64,000 bases of DNA from Pseudomonas fulva 12-X (GCF_000213805.1 NC_015556.1:620001-684000), one strand, 5' to 3'; positions 50,318 to 60,518 are shown, counted from the first letter of the stretch. Translations and numbers: made by a program. Notes: a model not told the origin generated them from the letters alone.

Positions 50318-52366
50318 ATGACGCGCCTTCGCAAGATACTCGGCTGGTGCCTTGCCAGTCTTCTGCTGCTGATCGCAGCCCTGATGCTGTTTCTGGTGCT
50401 CTTCGACTGGAACTTGCTCAAACCCACCATCAATGCGCGGGTTTCCGAAGCGCTCAATCGTCCCTTCGCCATCGAGGGCAACCTGGCCGTGCGCTGGCAG
50501 CGCGAGCCTGACGAACCCGGGCTGCGTGCCTGGGTGCCGTGGCCCCATGTATCCGCCGAGCAGCTGACGCTGGGCAATCCCGAGTGGGCCAAGGGCGATC
50601 ACTTCGTTTACCTGGAGCGGGTCGAGGCCAGCCTGTCGCCCGTGCCGCTGTTGTGGAAGACCGTTTCCATCCCGCGTATTCAGCTGACCGGTGCCGATGC
50701 CGATTTGCAGCGCCTGGCTGACGGGCGGGCCAACTGGACCTTCGACCTGGGCGAACAGGAGGAACCGGAAGAAACAGCTTCGCCCTGGGTGATGGACATC
50801 GGCACCATCGGTTTCGACAAGGCGCGGGTCAGCGTCGAGGATCAGGTCTCCCAGGCCAGCGTGAAGCTGGAGGTGGAGCCACTCGGCGAGCCAATCGCTT
50901 TTGCCGAAATCGTCGGCAAGGCGGCCAATCAGGCGGACGAGACCGCCGCGAAGCCACAGGATTACGCCTTCGCCTGGCAGGCCAAGGGCCGTTACAAGGG
51001 CCAGACGCTCAGCGGTAATGGGCGCATCGGCGGTTTGTTGGCCCTGCAGGATGCCCAGCTGCCATTCCCCGTGCAGGCCGATGTGCGTGCCGGCACCACA
51101 CGGGTGCAGGTGGCCGGCACCCTGACCGATCCGAAGAACCTGGGCGCCCTGGATCTGCGCCTGCGCCTGTCGGGCGCCAGCCTCGGCAATCTGTACCCGC
51201 TGACTGGTGTCACCCTGCCCGATACGCCGGCCTATTCCACCGACGGGCGACTGATCGCCCAGCTGCAGGACCCGGACGGCCCGCTGTTTCGCTACGAAAA
51301 ATTCAATGGCCGTATCGGCGACAGCGACATTCACGGTGATCTCACCTTCGTGGCGCGCAAGCCGCGACCGAAGCTGTCCGGAACCCTGTTATCCAATCAG
51401 CTGCGTTTCGCCGACCTGGCTCCGCTGATTGGCGCCGACTCCAATGCCGAGAAGAAGCAGCGCGGCGCGGCCAGCGTGCAGCCAGGCAACAAGGTGCTGC
51501 CGGTCGAAGAGTTTCGCACCGAGCGCTGGCGCGACATGGATGCAGACGTCAGCTTCACCGGCAAACGCATCGTGCACAGCGAGCAACTGCCCTTCACCGA
51601 CCTGTTCACTCACGTGGTGCTCAACGACGGCAAGCTCAGCCTGGAGCCGCTGCGCTTCGGCGTGGCTGGCGGCCGGCTGGATTCCACCTTTCACCTGGAT
51701 GGCAGTGCCACGCCGCTCCGGGCGCAGGCCCAGCTGCGGGCCCGTAACTTCCGCCTGCGTCAGCTGTTCCCCAATGTCGAGGTGATGCAGAGCAGTCTCG
51801 GGGCGCTGAACGGCGATGCAGCAATCACAGGCACCGGCAACTCTGTCGCCACCCTGCTGGGCGGCGCCAACGGGCATGTAAAACTGCTCATCAACGACGG
51901 GCGGGTCAGCCGCAACTTGATGGAGATCGCCGGCCTTAACGTCGGCAACTACATAGTTGGCCGGCTATTCGGCGACAACGAGGTGGAGATCAATTGCGCT
52001 GCTGCCAACCTGGAGATCAAGCAGGGCGTGATGCGCCCGCAGTTGATGGTGATCGATACCGAGAATGCGCTGATTGGTGTGGACGGCACTGTGAATTTCA
52101 GCAACGAGCAGCTCGATCTGACCATCACCCCTGAATCCAAGGGGCTGCGGATCTTCTCGCTGCGCTCGCCACTCTACGTGCGCGGCACCTTTAAGAATCC
52201 CAACCCCGGCGTGAAGGCCGGCCCGCTGGTTCTTCGCGGTGCCGGCATGCTGGCCCTGGGCGCCTTGGTCGCGCCGGCCGCCGGGCTGGTGGCACTGGTC
52301 GCACCCAGCGGCGACCAGCCCAACGAATGCGAACCGCTACTGCAGCAGATTCGTCAGGGACGCTAA
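50318..52366 (+). CDS. AsmA-family protein, 682 aa
   Basis: The protein has one N-terminal membrane anchor (about 10-28, CLASLLLLIAALMLFLVLFD) and a large periplasmic beta-rich region with the AsmA C-terminal pattern (INDGRVSRNLMEIAGLNVGNY, NCAAANLEIKQGVM, ITPESKGLRIFSLRSPLYVR). AsmA-like proteins are thought to move lipids between inner and outer membrane. AAAAAGGGG precedes the ATG at 50318. It converges on fruR with a 4-base stop overlap. Confidence 0.9.
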   Translation: MTRLRKILGWCLASLLLLIAALMLFLVLFDWNLLKPTINARVSEALNRPFAIEGNLAVRWQREPDEPGLRAWVPWPHVSAEQLTLGNPEWAKGDHFVYLERVEASLSPVPLLWKTVSIPRIQLTGADADLQRLADGRANWTFDLGEQEEPEETASPWVMDIGTIGFDKARVSVEDQVSQASVKLEVEPLGEPIAFAEIVGKAANQADETAAKPQDYAFAWQAKGRYKGQTLSGNGRIGGLLALQDAQLPFPVQADVRAGTTRVQVAGTLTDPKNLGALDLRLRLSGASLGNLYPLTGVTLPDTPAYSTDGRLIAQLQDPDGPLFRYEKFNGRIGDSDIHGDLTFVARKPRPKLSGTLLSNQLRFADLAPLIGADSNAEKKQRGAASVQPGNKVLPVEEFRTERWRDMDADVSFTGKRIVHSEQLPFTDLFTHVVLNDGKLSLEPLRFGVAGGRLDSTFHLDGSATPLRAQAQLRARNFRLRQLFPNVEVMQSSLGALNGDAAITGTGNSVATLLGGANGHVKLLINDGRVSRNLMEIAGLNVGNYIVGRLFGDNEVEINCAAANLEIKQGVMRPQLMVIDTENALIGVDGTVNFSNEQLDLTITPESKGLRIFSLRSPLYVRGTFKNPNPGVKAGPLVLRGAGMLALGALVAPAAGLVALVAPSGDQPNECEPLLQQIRQGR

Positions 52367-53349
52367 GCGAAACGGATCTTCAGGCCCCGCTCGATGGCAT
52401 CCAGGCCCGGATGGTAGCTGCCGTCCAGGGCGTCGAGCAGGCGGTCGAACACCCGCTCGGCAATGCGCTCGTGCTGCTGGGAGATGGCATTCACGCGCAG
52501 GGGCAGGAAGTCGAGCAACTGGGCGTCGCCGAAGGTGCCAAGGCGCAACGTACGGGTGTCCAGCTCCGGCTGTTCGTGCAGCGCGTCCAGCACGCCCTCG
52601 AGCAGCACGTAGGCGGTGGTTACCAGTACATCCGGCAGGCCGCCCTTGGCCAGCAGCTCCTTCATTTGCCGGTAGCCCCACTGACGGCTGAATTGCTCGC
52701 CATGGCTGACACTGATCAGCCCGTCGAAGCCGGTCAGTGCTTCGCGGAAACCCAGCTCGCGGGCCTGGCTGATCGGCAGCTCCAGTCGCGCGCCGATCAG
52801 TGCGGCATGGCGCTGCAGCGGTTGTATCAGGCTGCGGGTCAGTTGCTCGCCGGCTTTGCGGTCATCGCTGACCACCGAGTACAGATGCTCGGGATCCAGA
52901 GCGCGGTCGACGGCGATCACCGGCGTGCCGGCAGCGACCAGCTGGCGGTAGTCGGGCGCGTCCTGGGGCAGGCAGCTGGCGACGATCAGCGCGTCGCAGC
53001 GGCGCGAGCGGAACAGTTCGAGGAGTTGGCGCTCGCTGTCTGGCTGGTCATCGGAGCTGGCGATCAGCAATTGATAACCGGCTGCCCGGGCGCGCTGTTC
53101 GAGCAGTTTGGCCAGGCGCGCGTAGCTGGGGTTTTCCAGATCCGGGAGGATGAAGCCTAGGCAGCGACTTTCTCCACGACGCAGGCCGGCGGCTTGGGTG
53201 TTGGGGCGGTAGTCGTGCGCCTCCACGACTTCGAGCACGCGCTGTACGGTCGCCGCGCTGATACGACGCTTGGCGGCCTGCCCGTTGATCACGTAGCTGG
53301 CCGTGGTCACGGAAACGCCGGCCAGGCGGGCGATGTCGGTCAACTTCAA
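52363..53349 (-). CDS. fruR: Fructose repressor (LacI family, Cra/FruR)
   Basis: The 328-residue regulator starts with the LacI-type HTH (MKLTDIARLAGVSVTTASYV) and the FruR hinge with NGQAAKRRIS, followed by a periplasmic-binding fold. In Pseudomonas Cra/FruR represses fruBKA and responds to fructose 1-phosphate. It is divergent from fruB, with a matching operator in between. Confidence 0.95.
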   Translation of the reverse strand: MKLTDIARLAGVSVTTASYVINGQAAKRRISAATVQRVLEVVEAHDYRPNTQAAGLRRGESRCLGFILPDLENPSYARLAKLLEQRARAAGYQLLIASSDDQPDSERQLLELFRSRRCDALIVASCLPQDAPDYRQLVAAGTPVIAVDRALDPEHLYSVVSDDRKAGEQLTRSLIQPLQRHAALIGARLELPISQARELGFREALTGFDGLISVSHGEQFSRQWGYRQMKELLAKGGLPDVLVTTAYVLLEGVLDALHEQPELDTRTLRLGTFGDAQLLDFLPLRVNAISQQHERIAERVFDRLLDALDGSYHPGLDAIERGLKIRFA

Positions 53350-53413
53350 ATGGTCATCTCCTCTGCCAGGCCTTCAAGGATTACTCATTATCAGGTAACG
53401 TGCCAGTGCTAGA

Positions 53414-53425
53414 TGAAACGATTCA
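53414..53425. promoter_or_regulatory. Candidate FruR/Cra operator
   Basis: TGAAACGATTCA is a near-palindrome close to the Pseudomonas Cra site TTAAACGTTTCA. It lies 65 bases before fruR and 77 before fruB and could control both. Confidence 0.7.
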
Positions 53426-53501
53426 GCAAACGAGTCGACTAAGCTAACAAGAATGTCAGCCAAGCCCGCCTGCAGCCGGTCTTGCTTGAGGAGAAAACGT
53501 C

Positions 53502-56375
53502 ATGCTCGAACTACACCCTTCGCAAATCCAGATGGGCCGACGGGCCGTCGACAAGCAGGAAGCGTTGGCGCTGCTCGCCGACAGCCTGGTCACTGATGGC
53601 CTGGTGGCGGCCGGTTATCTGGATGGTATGCAGGCGCGTGAACGCCAGGGGTCTACCTATCTGGGGCAAGGCATCGCCATTCCCCATGGCACCCCGGAAA
53701 CCCGCGATCAGGTGTTCGAGACCGGCATGCGCTTGATCCAGTTTCCCGAGGGCGTGGACTGGGGAGACGGCCAGCGGGTTTACCTGGCTATCGCCATTGC
53801 CGCCCGTTCCGACGAGCACCTGCACCTGCTGCAGCTGCTGACCCGTGCGCTCGGCGAGGGCGACCTGAGCCAGGCGCTGCGCGAGGCGGCGGATGCCGAG
53901 GCGATTCTCGCCCTGCTGCAGGGCGCTGCGCCCGAACTGGCGCTGGATGCACAGCTGGTGAATCTGGGCGTGCAAGCTGACGACCTCGACGAGCTGACCT
54001 GGCAGGGCGCGCGCCTGCTGAAAAAGGCTGGCTGCGCAGGGGCGGGTTACGCTGCCAATCTGGTACAGGCCGAGCCGCTGCCGCTGGGCAACGGGCTGTG
54101 GTGGCTGAGCAGCGAGCAGGGCGTCGAACGCCCGGGCCTGGCGTTCGTGACTCCAGCGCAGCCGCTGCAGCGTGGTGACCAGCTGGTGGCTGGTCTGTTC
54201 TGCCTGGCTTGTCTTGGCGAAGGGCATCGTCAGGTGCTCGAGCGCCTGTGTGACCTGCTGATTGCCGGGCAGGGCGACATGCTCACTCAGGCCACCACTA
54301 GCCGCGGCGTACTCGAAGCGCTGGGTGCCGAGCTGCCGGCCGACTGGCCAAGCCTGTGCATCACCCTGGCCAACGCCCACGGTCTGCATGCGCGCCCGGC
54401 CAAGACCCTGAGCGAAATCGCTCAGGGCTTCGACGGCGAAGTTCGCGTGCGATTGGCCGATGGCGTCGAGACCACCGTATCGGCTAAGAGCCTGAGCAAG
54501 TTGCTGGCTCTTGGTGCGCGCCGCGGCCAGGTTCTGGAGTTCAGCGCCGACCCGGCTATCGCAGAAGAGGCCTTGCCGGCCATCGAGGCCGCAGTGCGCG
54601 CCGGCCTGGGCGAGGATGTCGAACCGCTTCCCGAGCACATCGAAAACAGCGCCGAGCCAGTGGCCGAGGCGCCGCTCGAGCAGACCGTCGTCGCCCCGAT
54701 CGCCGGCTCGCGCGTGCATGCCGTGGCGGCCTCGCCCGGTATCGCCAGTGGCCCGGCGTTCGTGCGGCGCATGCCGAAGCTCGACTACCCCGAACATGGT
54801 GAGGGTGTGCCGGCCGAGCGTCAGCGCCTTGATGAAGCGCTGCAGCACATCGACGGCGAAATCCAGCGCCTGGTCGAGCGCAGCGAAGAAGCCAGCATCC
54901 GTGAGATTTTTGTCACCCACCAGGCGATGCTCCGCGACCCGGCGCTGCGTGAAGATGTGGACGCGCGCCTGGCCAGCGGTGCCAGCGCCCAGGCGGCCTG
55001 GATCGGTGAAATCGAGGCCGCAGCGGCGCAGCAGGAATCCCTGCACGACGCCCTGCTGGCGGAACGTGCGGCGGATCTGCGTGACGTTGGCCGCCGTGTG
55101 CTGGCGCATCTGTGCGGCGTCGAAGCGCCGCAGGAGCCGGTCGAGCCCTACATTCTAGTGATGGGCGAAGTCGGCCCGTCGGATGTCGCCAGCCTGGATC
55201 GCCAGCGTGTGGCCGGCATCGTCACCGCCCGCGGCGGGGCGACCGCCCACAGCGCGATCATCGCCCGTGCGCTGGGCATTCCCTGTGTGGTCGGCGCCGG
55301 CGAAAGCCTGTTGTTGCTGGAGCAGGGCACGGCGCTGCTGCTCGACGGCGACCGCGGTCAGCTGTGGGTGCAGCCGGACGAGGCGACCCTGGCCCAGGCC
55401 GAGCGTGAGCGACAGGCCAGCGAGCAGCGCCGCGAGCGCGCCCATGGCGAACGCCTGCAGCCGGCGCGCACCCGCGACGGCCATGGCGTGGAGGTGGCTG
55501 TGAATATCGGCGCCAGTGGCGAGGCGGCCGGCGCCGTCGAACTGGGCGCCGAAGCGGTAGGCCTGCTGCGTACCGAACTGGTGTTCATGGATCACGGCCA
55601 GGCGCCGGATGTGGCGACCCAGGAAGCTGAATACCGCCGCGTCTTCGATGCCCTGCAGGGCCGTCCGCTGGTGGTGCGTACCCTGGATGTCGGCGGTGAC
55701 AAGCCGCTGCCGTACTGGCCAATGCCCGAAGAGGAAAACCCGTTCCTCGGTGTGCGCGGCATCCGCCTGACCCTGCAGCGCCCGGACATCATGGAAACCC
55801 AGTTGCGTGCCCTGTTGCAGGCTGCCGAAGGTCGCCCGCTGCGCATCATGTTCCCGATGGTCGGCCAGGTCGAAGAGTGGCGTACCGCGCGGGAGATGGT
55901 CGACAAGCTGCGCCAGGAGATTCCGCTGAGCGATCTGCAGCTGGGCATCATGATCGAGGTGCCGTCCGCTGCCTTGCTGGCGCCCGTGCTGGCCCGCGAG
56001 GTGGACTTCTTCAGCATCGGCACCAACGACCTGACGCAGTACACCCTGGCCATCGACCGTGGCCATCCGACGCTTTCCGCCCAGGCCGACGGCCTGCATC
56101 CATCGGTGCTGCGCCTGATCGGCATGACCGTCGAAGCCGCCCATGCCGAAGGCAAGTGGGTGGGCGTCTGTGGCGAGTTGGCCGCCGACATGCTCGCCGT
56201 GCCGCTGCTGGTTGGCCTGGGGGTCGACGAGCTGAGCGTGGCGGCGCGCAGCATTCCGCTGGTCAAGGCGCGGGTGCGCGAGCTGGATCTGCAGCATTGC
56301 CAGGCCCAGGCCCGCCAGGCGCTGCTGCTGCCAAGCGCTACCGCGGTGCGCGCGCTGGTCGAGGAGGCGAAGTAA
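53502..56375 (+). CDS. fruB: Fructose PTS multiphosphoryl transfer protein (EIIA-HPr-EI)
   Basis: The 957-residue cytoplasmic protein carries phosphate from PEP to the fructose permease. EIIA (about 1-145) has the active histidine in IAIPHGTPETRD; HPr (about 285-370) has the histidine in AHGLHARPAKTL; enzyme I (about 405-950) has the histidine in GGATAHSAIIARALGIP and the PEP-binding core (RTELVFMDH, GTNDLTQYTLAIDRG, CGELAADM). The TGA-free junction to fruK leaves no space. Confidence 0.97.
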   Translation: MLELHPSQIQMGRRAVDKQEALALLADSLVTDGLVAAGYLDGMQARERQGSTYLGQGIAIPHGTPETRDQVFETGMRLIQFPEGVDWGDGQRVYLAIAIAARSDEHLHLLQLLTRALGEGDLSQALREAADAEAILALLQGAAPELALDAQLVNLGVQADDLDELTWQGARLLKKAGCAGAGYAANLVQAEPLPLGNGLWWLSSEQGVERPGLAFVTPAQPLQRGDQLVAGLFCLACLGEGHRQVLERLCDLLIAGQGDMLTQATTSRGVLEALGAELPADWPSLCITLANAHGLHARPAKTLSEIAQGFDGEVRVRLADGVETTVSAKSLSKLLALGARRGQVLEFSADPAIAEEALPAIEAAVRAGLGEDVEPLPEHIENSAEPVAEAPLEQTVVAPIAGSRVHAVAASPGIASGPAFVRRMPKLDYPEHGEGVPAERQRLDEALQHIDGEIQRLVERSEEASIREIFVTHQAMLRDPALREDVDARLASGASAQAAWIGEIEAAAAQQESLHDALLAERAADLRDVGRRVLAHLCGVEAPQEPVEPYILVMGEVGPSDVASLDRQRVAGIVTARGGATAHSAIIARALGIPCVVGAGESLLLLEQGTALLLDGDRGQLWVQPDEATLAQAERERQASEQRRERAHGERLQPARTRDGHGVEVAVNIGASGEAAGAVELGAEAVGLLRTELVFMDHGQAPDVATQEAEYRRVFDALQGRPLVVRTLDVGGDKPLPYWPMPEEENPFLGVRGIRLTLQRPDIMETQLRALLQAAEGRPLRIMFPMVGQVEEWRTAREMVDKLRQEIPLSDLQLGIMIEVPSAALLAPVLAREVDFFSIGTNDLTQYTLAIDRGHPTLSAQADGLHPSVLRLIGMTVEAAHAEGKWVGVCGELAADMLAVPLLVGLGVDELSVAARSIPLVKARVRELDLQHCQAQARQALLLPSATAVRALVEEAK

Positions 56376-57311
56376 ATGGCGCGAATCCTCACCCTGACCC
56401 TCAACCCGGCGCTGGATCTGACCGTCAGCCTCGACACCCTGCAGGCCGGCAACGTCAACCGCAGCCTGGGCATGACCACCCACGCGGCGGGCAAGGGGCT
56501 CAACGTAGCCCAGGTGCTGGCTGACCTTGGCCACAAGGTCACGGTCAGCGGCTTTCTCGGTCAGGCCAATGCTGCGCCGTTCGAGCAACTGATGCACCGT
56601 CGCGGCTTCACCGATGCCTTCGTGCGGGTGCCTGGCGAGACCCGCAGCAACATCAAGCTCGCCGAGCACGACGGGCGCATCACCGACCTCAACGGGCCTG
56701 GCCCCGAGGTGGACGAGGCGCACCAGGCGCAGCTGCTCGCCCAGCTGGATGACATCGCAGCCGGCCACGACGCCGTGGTGGTCGCCGGCAGCTTGCCGCG
56801 CGGCGTGACCGTCGAATGGTTCGCCGCACTGTTGCGTCGTCTGACGGCCGCCGGCCTGCCGGTGGCGCTGGACACCAGCGGCGCAGCGCTGCGTGCTGGC
56901 CTGGCGACCAGCCCGTGGCTGATCAAGCCCAATGAGGAAGAGCTGGCCGAGGCTTGTGAGTTGCAGCCGGCATCGCCCGAGCAGCTGGATAACGCTATCG
57001 ACAAGCTGCGCGCCGCCGGGGTCGAGCACGTGCTGCTCTCGCGCGGCTCCCAAGGTGCCGACTGGTTCGGTCCCCATGGCGTGCTCAATGCACAGCCGCC
57101 GCGTGTCGAGGTGGCCAGCACCGTGGGTGCCGGCGATTCGCTGCTTGCCGCCACGCTGCATGGCCTGCTCAGTGACTGGCCTGCCGAGCGCACCTTGCGC
57201 CTGGCCACTGCCGTCGCCGCCCAGGCGGTCACGCAAATCGGTTTCGGAATTCACGATCGGCAACAGCTCGCCCGCCTGGAAGCGGCCGTGACTGTTTCGT
57301 CGAAACAATAA
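56376..57311 (+). CDS. fruK: 1-phosphofructokinase
   Basis: The 311-residue PfkB-type kinase converts fructose 1-phosphate to fructose 1,6-bisphosphate. It shows LTLNPALDLTV, GGKGLNVAQVL-like AAGKGLNVAQVLADLG, and the signature VGAGDSLLAATLHG. It starts at the base after the fruB stop and is 15 bases before fruA. Confidence 0.96.
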   Translation: MARILTLTLNPALDLTVSLDTLQAGNVNRSLGMTTHAAGKGLNVAQVLADLGHKVTVSGFLGQANAAPFEQLMHRRGFTDAFVRVPGETRSNIKLAEHDGRITDLNGPGPEVDEAHQAQLLAQLDDIAAGHDAVVVAGSLPRGVTVEWFAALLRRLTAAGLPVALDTSGAALRAGLATSPWLIKPNEEELAEACELQPASPEQLDNAIDKLRAAGVEHVLLSRGSQGADWFGPHGVLNAQPPRVEVASTVGAGDSLLAATLHGLLSDWPAERTLRLATAVAAQAVTQIGFGIHDRQQLARLEAAVTVSSKQ

Positions 57312-57326
57312 TTAGAGGTCGCTGCA

Positions 57327-59063
57327 ATGAATGTGCTGATCGTTACTGCCTGCCCCAATGGTCAGGTCACCAGCGTGTTGTGTTCCCGCCTGCTGCAGGC
57401 GGCGGCCGAGCGCCTGGGTTGGTCCACCCAGGTCGAAGTACATGATGCCAAGGCCATCGGCTCGCCGCTGAGCGCGGCAGCCATCGAGGCCGCGGAGCTG
57501 GTGCTGGTGGTCAAGACCGGCGAGCTGGATCTGCAGCGCTTCGTCGGCAAGCGCGTGGTGCAGTCCACGCCGTCCGAGGCGTTGGCTGACCCGCAGCAGT
57601 TCCTGCTGGTCGCCGCCGAACAGGCGCAGGTGCTCGAACAGGTCGCGCCGGTCGCTACGCCGTCCATCGGAAAACCGAAGCTGGTGGCTATCACCGCATG
57701 TCCCACCGGTGTGGCGCATACCTTCATGGCCGCCGAGGCGTTGCAACAGGCGGCCGAGCAACTGGGCTACGACCTGAAGGTCGAGACCCGTGGCTCGGTC
57801 GGTGCACGCAATCTGCTCGACGAAGCGAGCATCAAAGCGGCCGACGTGGTGCTGCTGGCCACTGACATCGAAGTGGAAACCGACCGCTTCGCCGGCAAGA
57901 AGGTCTATCGCTGCGGCACGGGTGTCGCCCTCAAGCAGCCTAAGCAGACGCTGCAGAAAGCGCTGGCCGAAGGCGTGCTGCAACAGGGTGCCGGGCAGGC
58001 GCAGAGCACCGAGAGCGGCAAGCCCGCGACCAAGAGCGGCCCCTACAAACACCTGCTTACCGGGGTTTCCTTCATGCTGCCGATGGTGGTGGCGGGCGGT
58101 TTGCTGATCGCCCTGTCGTTTGTCTTCGGCATCGAGGCGTTCAAGGAGCCGGGCACCTTGCCGGCCGCGCTGATGAAGATCGGTGGTGACGCCGCCTTCG
58201 CACTGATGATTCCCGTGCTGGCCGGTTACATCGCCTATTCGATTGCCGACCGTCCCGGCCTGGCGCCGGGCATGATCGGCGGCATGCTGGCCAGCGCCCT
58301 GGGCACCGGTTTTCTGGGCGGCATCATCGCCGGTTTCCTGGCCGGCTATCTGGCAATGGGGCTGAATCGCTGGCTGCGTCTGCCGCAGAGCATCGAGGCG
58401 TTGAAGCCGATTTTGCTGATTCCGCTGCTCGCCAGCCTGGCGACCGGTCTGGCGATGATCTATGTGGTCGGCACACCGGTTGCCGCCGTCATGGCATCGC
58501 TCGAAACCTTTCTGCAGAACATGGGCACCGCGAATGCCATCCTGCTCGGGCTGCTGCTCGGCGGCATGATGTGCGTTGACCTGGGCGGGCCGATCAACAA
58601 GGCGGCGTATGCGTTCTCGGTTGGTCTGCTCGCGTCGCAGAGCTACGCGCCGATGGCCGCGACCATGGCTGCCGGTATGGTGCCGCCGATCGGCATGGCC
58701 ATCGCCACCGTGCTGGCGCGTCGCAAGTTCAGCCAGACCGAGCGCGAGGCTGGCAAGGCTGCCGGCGTGCTGGGGCTGTGCTTCATTTCCGAGGGGGCGA
58801 TCCCGTTCGCAGCCAAGGATCCACTGCGCGTGATTCCGGCCAGCATTGCTGGGGGCGCGCTGACCGGTGCACTGTCGATGTACTTCGGCTGCAAGCTGAT
58901 GGCGCCGCACGGCGGCCTGTTCGTACTGCTGATCCCCAACGCCATCAACCATGCATTGCTGTATCTGCTGGCGATCGTGGCGGGCAGCCTGGTGACCGGC
59001 GTGGTCTACGCGCTGATCAAACGGCCTGAAGTCGAAGCCCTGGCGGTCGCCGCCAAGGCCTGA
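57327..59063 (+). CDS. fruA: Fructose PTS permease EIIBC
   Basis: The 578-residue membrane protein has two IIB domains, a first with TACPNGQVTS (about 7-16) and a second with the canonical active cysteine in TACPTGVAHTFMAAEAL (about 118-134), followed by a IIC channel with about nine hydrophobic segments. It phosphorylates fructose during uptake to fructose 1-phosphate. Confidence 0.96.
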   Translation: MNVLIVTACPNGQVTSVLCSRLLQAAAERLGWSTQVEVHDAKAIGSPLSAAAIEAAELVLVVKTGELDLQRFVGKRVVQSTPSEALADPQQFLLVAAEQAQVLEQVAPVATPSIGKPKLVAITACPTGVAHTFMAAEALQQAAEQLGYDLKVETRGSVGARNLLDEASIKAADVVLLATDIEVETDRFAGKKVYRCGTGVALKQPKQTLQKALAEGVLQQGAGQAQSTESGKPATKSGPYKHLLTGVSFMLPMVVAGGLLIALSFVFGIEAFKEPGTLPAALMKIGGDAAFALMIPVLAGYIAYSIADRPGLAPGMIGGMLASALGTGFLGGIIAGFLAGYLAMGLNRWLRLPQSIEALKPILLIPLLASLATGLAMIYVVGTPVAAVMASLETFLQNMGTANAILLGLLLGGMMCVDLGGPINKAAYAFSVGLLASQSYAPMAATMAAGMVPPIGMAIATVLARRKFSQTEREAGKAAGVLGLCFISEGAIPFAAKDPLRVIPASIAGGALTGALSMYFGCKLMAPHGGLFVLLIPNAINHALLYLLAIVAGSLVTGVVYALIKRPEVEALAVAAKA

Positions 59064-59069
59064 AAGAGA

Positions 59070-59100
59070 AACGGGGCATCGATCGATGCCCCGTTTTTTT
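59070..59100 (+). terminator. fruBKA terminator
   Basis: ACGGGGCATCGAT pairs with ATCGATGCCCCGT and is followed by TTTTTTT. The T-run runs into the stop codon of convergent vfr. Confidence 0.93.
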
Positions 59101-59743
59101 AGCGCGTACCGAAGACCACCATGGTCTTGCCCTTCACGAACACCAAGCCCTGTTCTTCCAGGGACTTGAGTACGCGGCCGACCATCTCCCGCGAGCAACC
59201 GACGATGCGGCCGATTTCCTGACGGGTGATCTTGATCTGCATGCCATCCGGGTGGGTCATGGCGTCCGGTTGCTTGCACAGGTCGAGCAGGGTGCGCGCG
59301 ACGCGACCGGTCACATCCAGGAACGCCAGGTCGCCGACCTTGCGGGTGGTGTTGCGCAGGCGCTCGGCCATCTGCGAGCCCAGGGCGAACATGATGTCCG
59401 GATCCTGCTGGGTCAGTTCGCGGAACTTGGCATAGCTCAGCTCGGCCACTTCGCATTCGGTCTTGGCGCGAACCCAGGCGCTGCGCTCTTTCTCGGCGCC
59501 TTCCTTGCAGAACAGCCCCATCTCGCCGAAGAAGTCGCCCGGGTTGAGGTAGGCGATGATCATCTCGCGGCCGTCATCGTCCTCGATGAGGATAGTGACT
59601 GAGCCCTTGACGATGAAGTACAGCGTTTCGCTGCGGTCACCGGCATAGATGATGGTGCTCTTGGCCGTGTAGCGACGGCGGTGGCAGTGGGACAGCAGCT
59701 TGTCGAAGTTTTTGACCTTGGGCGTAAGCGTGATAGCGACCAT
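59099..59743 (-). CDS. vfr: Vfr, cAMP-binding CRP-family regulator
   Basis: The 214-residue regulator has the cyclic-nucleotide fold ([46 protein letters not shown]) and the C-terminal HTH ([20 protein letters not shown]). Vfr activates virulence and quorum genes in P. aeruginosa and matches the remembered protein almost throughout. The start MVAITLTPK at 59743 is the family start; the ORF extends to 59812. Confidence 0.97.
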   Translation of the reverse strand: MVAITLTPKVKNFDKLLSHCHRRRYTAKSTIIYAGDRSETLYFIVKGSVTILIEDDDGREMIIAYLNPGDFFGEMGLFCKEGAEKERSAWVRAKTECEVAELSYAKFRELTQQDPDIMFALGSQMAERLRNTTRKVGDLAFLDVTGRVARTLLDLCKQPDAMTHPDGMQIKITRQEIGRIVGCSREMVGRVLKSLEEQGLVFVKGKTMVVFGTR

Positions 59744-60052
59744 GCCTGAATTCCAATAAATGAAGAAACTGTGAAAGGCGAAATTCGGTGACGCTGTCCA
59801 GCTCCGGGGCAAGGTGGTGCGGTGAGTGCGGCCCGGATGACTACCTTGTTGTTATCGATCAGAAGCGTCGTCATACCTCATTAATCGGATTGTGCCATTA
59901 AAAAGGCATCATAATGGCCGGCGGCGTCGACCAGTGGTCCGATTTGTGAGTTATTGCACGTTACGGTGGGAACTCTAACAGCATCTGTGCCTCGCGGTGC
60001 AAATGCCGCGCTGTGATAAGCTGCCGGCCTTTTGCATAGAGGAGCTGCAACG
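59744..60052. promoter_or_regulatory. vfr/OsmC divergent region with candidate CRP-type site
   Basis: The 309-base region has one CRP/Vfr-like half-match TGTGAGTTATTGCACG at 59945-59960 (TGTGA-N6-GCACG). It could be an autoregulatory site. No other feature is seen. Confidence 0.35.
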
Positions 60053-60478
60053 ATGAAAGCTCGCGTTCAATGGGCCGGTGAGGCGCTGTTTCTTGGCGAG
60101 TCGGGCAGCGGCCATGCCGTCGTGATGGACGGGCCGCCGGAGAGCGGCGGTCGTAACCTGGGCGTGCGCCCCATGGAAATGTTGCTGATCGGCCTGGGTG
60201 GCTGCAGCAATTTCGATGTGGTGAGCATCCTCAAGAAATCCCGTCAGCCGGTGGAGAGCTGCGAAGCCTTTCTGGAAGCCGAGCGCGCCTCGGAAGACCC
60301 CAAGGTCTTCACCAAGATCCACCTGCATTTCGTGGTCAAGGGTCGTGGCCTGAAGGAGGCGCAGGTCAAGCGCGCGGTGGAGCTGTCGGCGGACAAGTAT
60401 TGCTCGGCGTCGATCATGCTCGGCCGTGCCGGCGTGGAAATCACCCACGATTACGAAATCGTCGAACTGGGCGCCTGA
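60053..60478 (+). CDS. OsmC-like protein
   Basis: The 141-residue protein matches OsmC/Ohr folds with the two cysteines in IGLGGCSNFDVVSILKK and SADKYCSASIML. These proteins reduce organic peroxides; this branch is next to vfr in P. aeruginosa. GAGGAG precedes the ATG at 60053. Confidence 0.88.
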   Translation: MKARVQWAGEALFLGESGSGHAVVMDGPPESGGRNLGVRPMEMLLIGLGGCSNFDVVSILKKSRQPVESCEAFLEAERASEDPKVFTKIHLHFVVKGRGLKEAQVKRAVELSADKYCSASIMLGRAGVEITHDYEIVELGA

Positions 60479-60483
60479 AAGAG

Positions 60484-60506
60484 CAGGGCGACTTGACGTC
60501 GCCCTG
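60484..60506. terminator. Hairpin between OsmC-like gene and coq7
   Basis: CAGGGCGAC pairs with GTCGCCCTG around TTGAC in the space between convergent genes. A weak T-run follows. Confidence 0.6.
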
Positions 60507-60518
60507 TGCTTTGCCAAG

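Noticed and set aside
55155..57308. 717-aa antisense frame over fruB-fruK
   Set aside because: Shadow of well-supported PTS genes; no domain pattern.
57312..59456. 714-aa antisense frame over fruA and vfr
   Set aside because: Shadow frame; it would also overlap the fruA terminator and the vfr gene.
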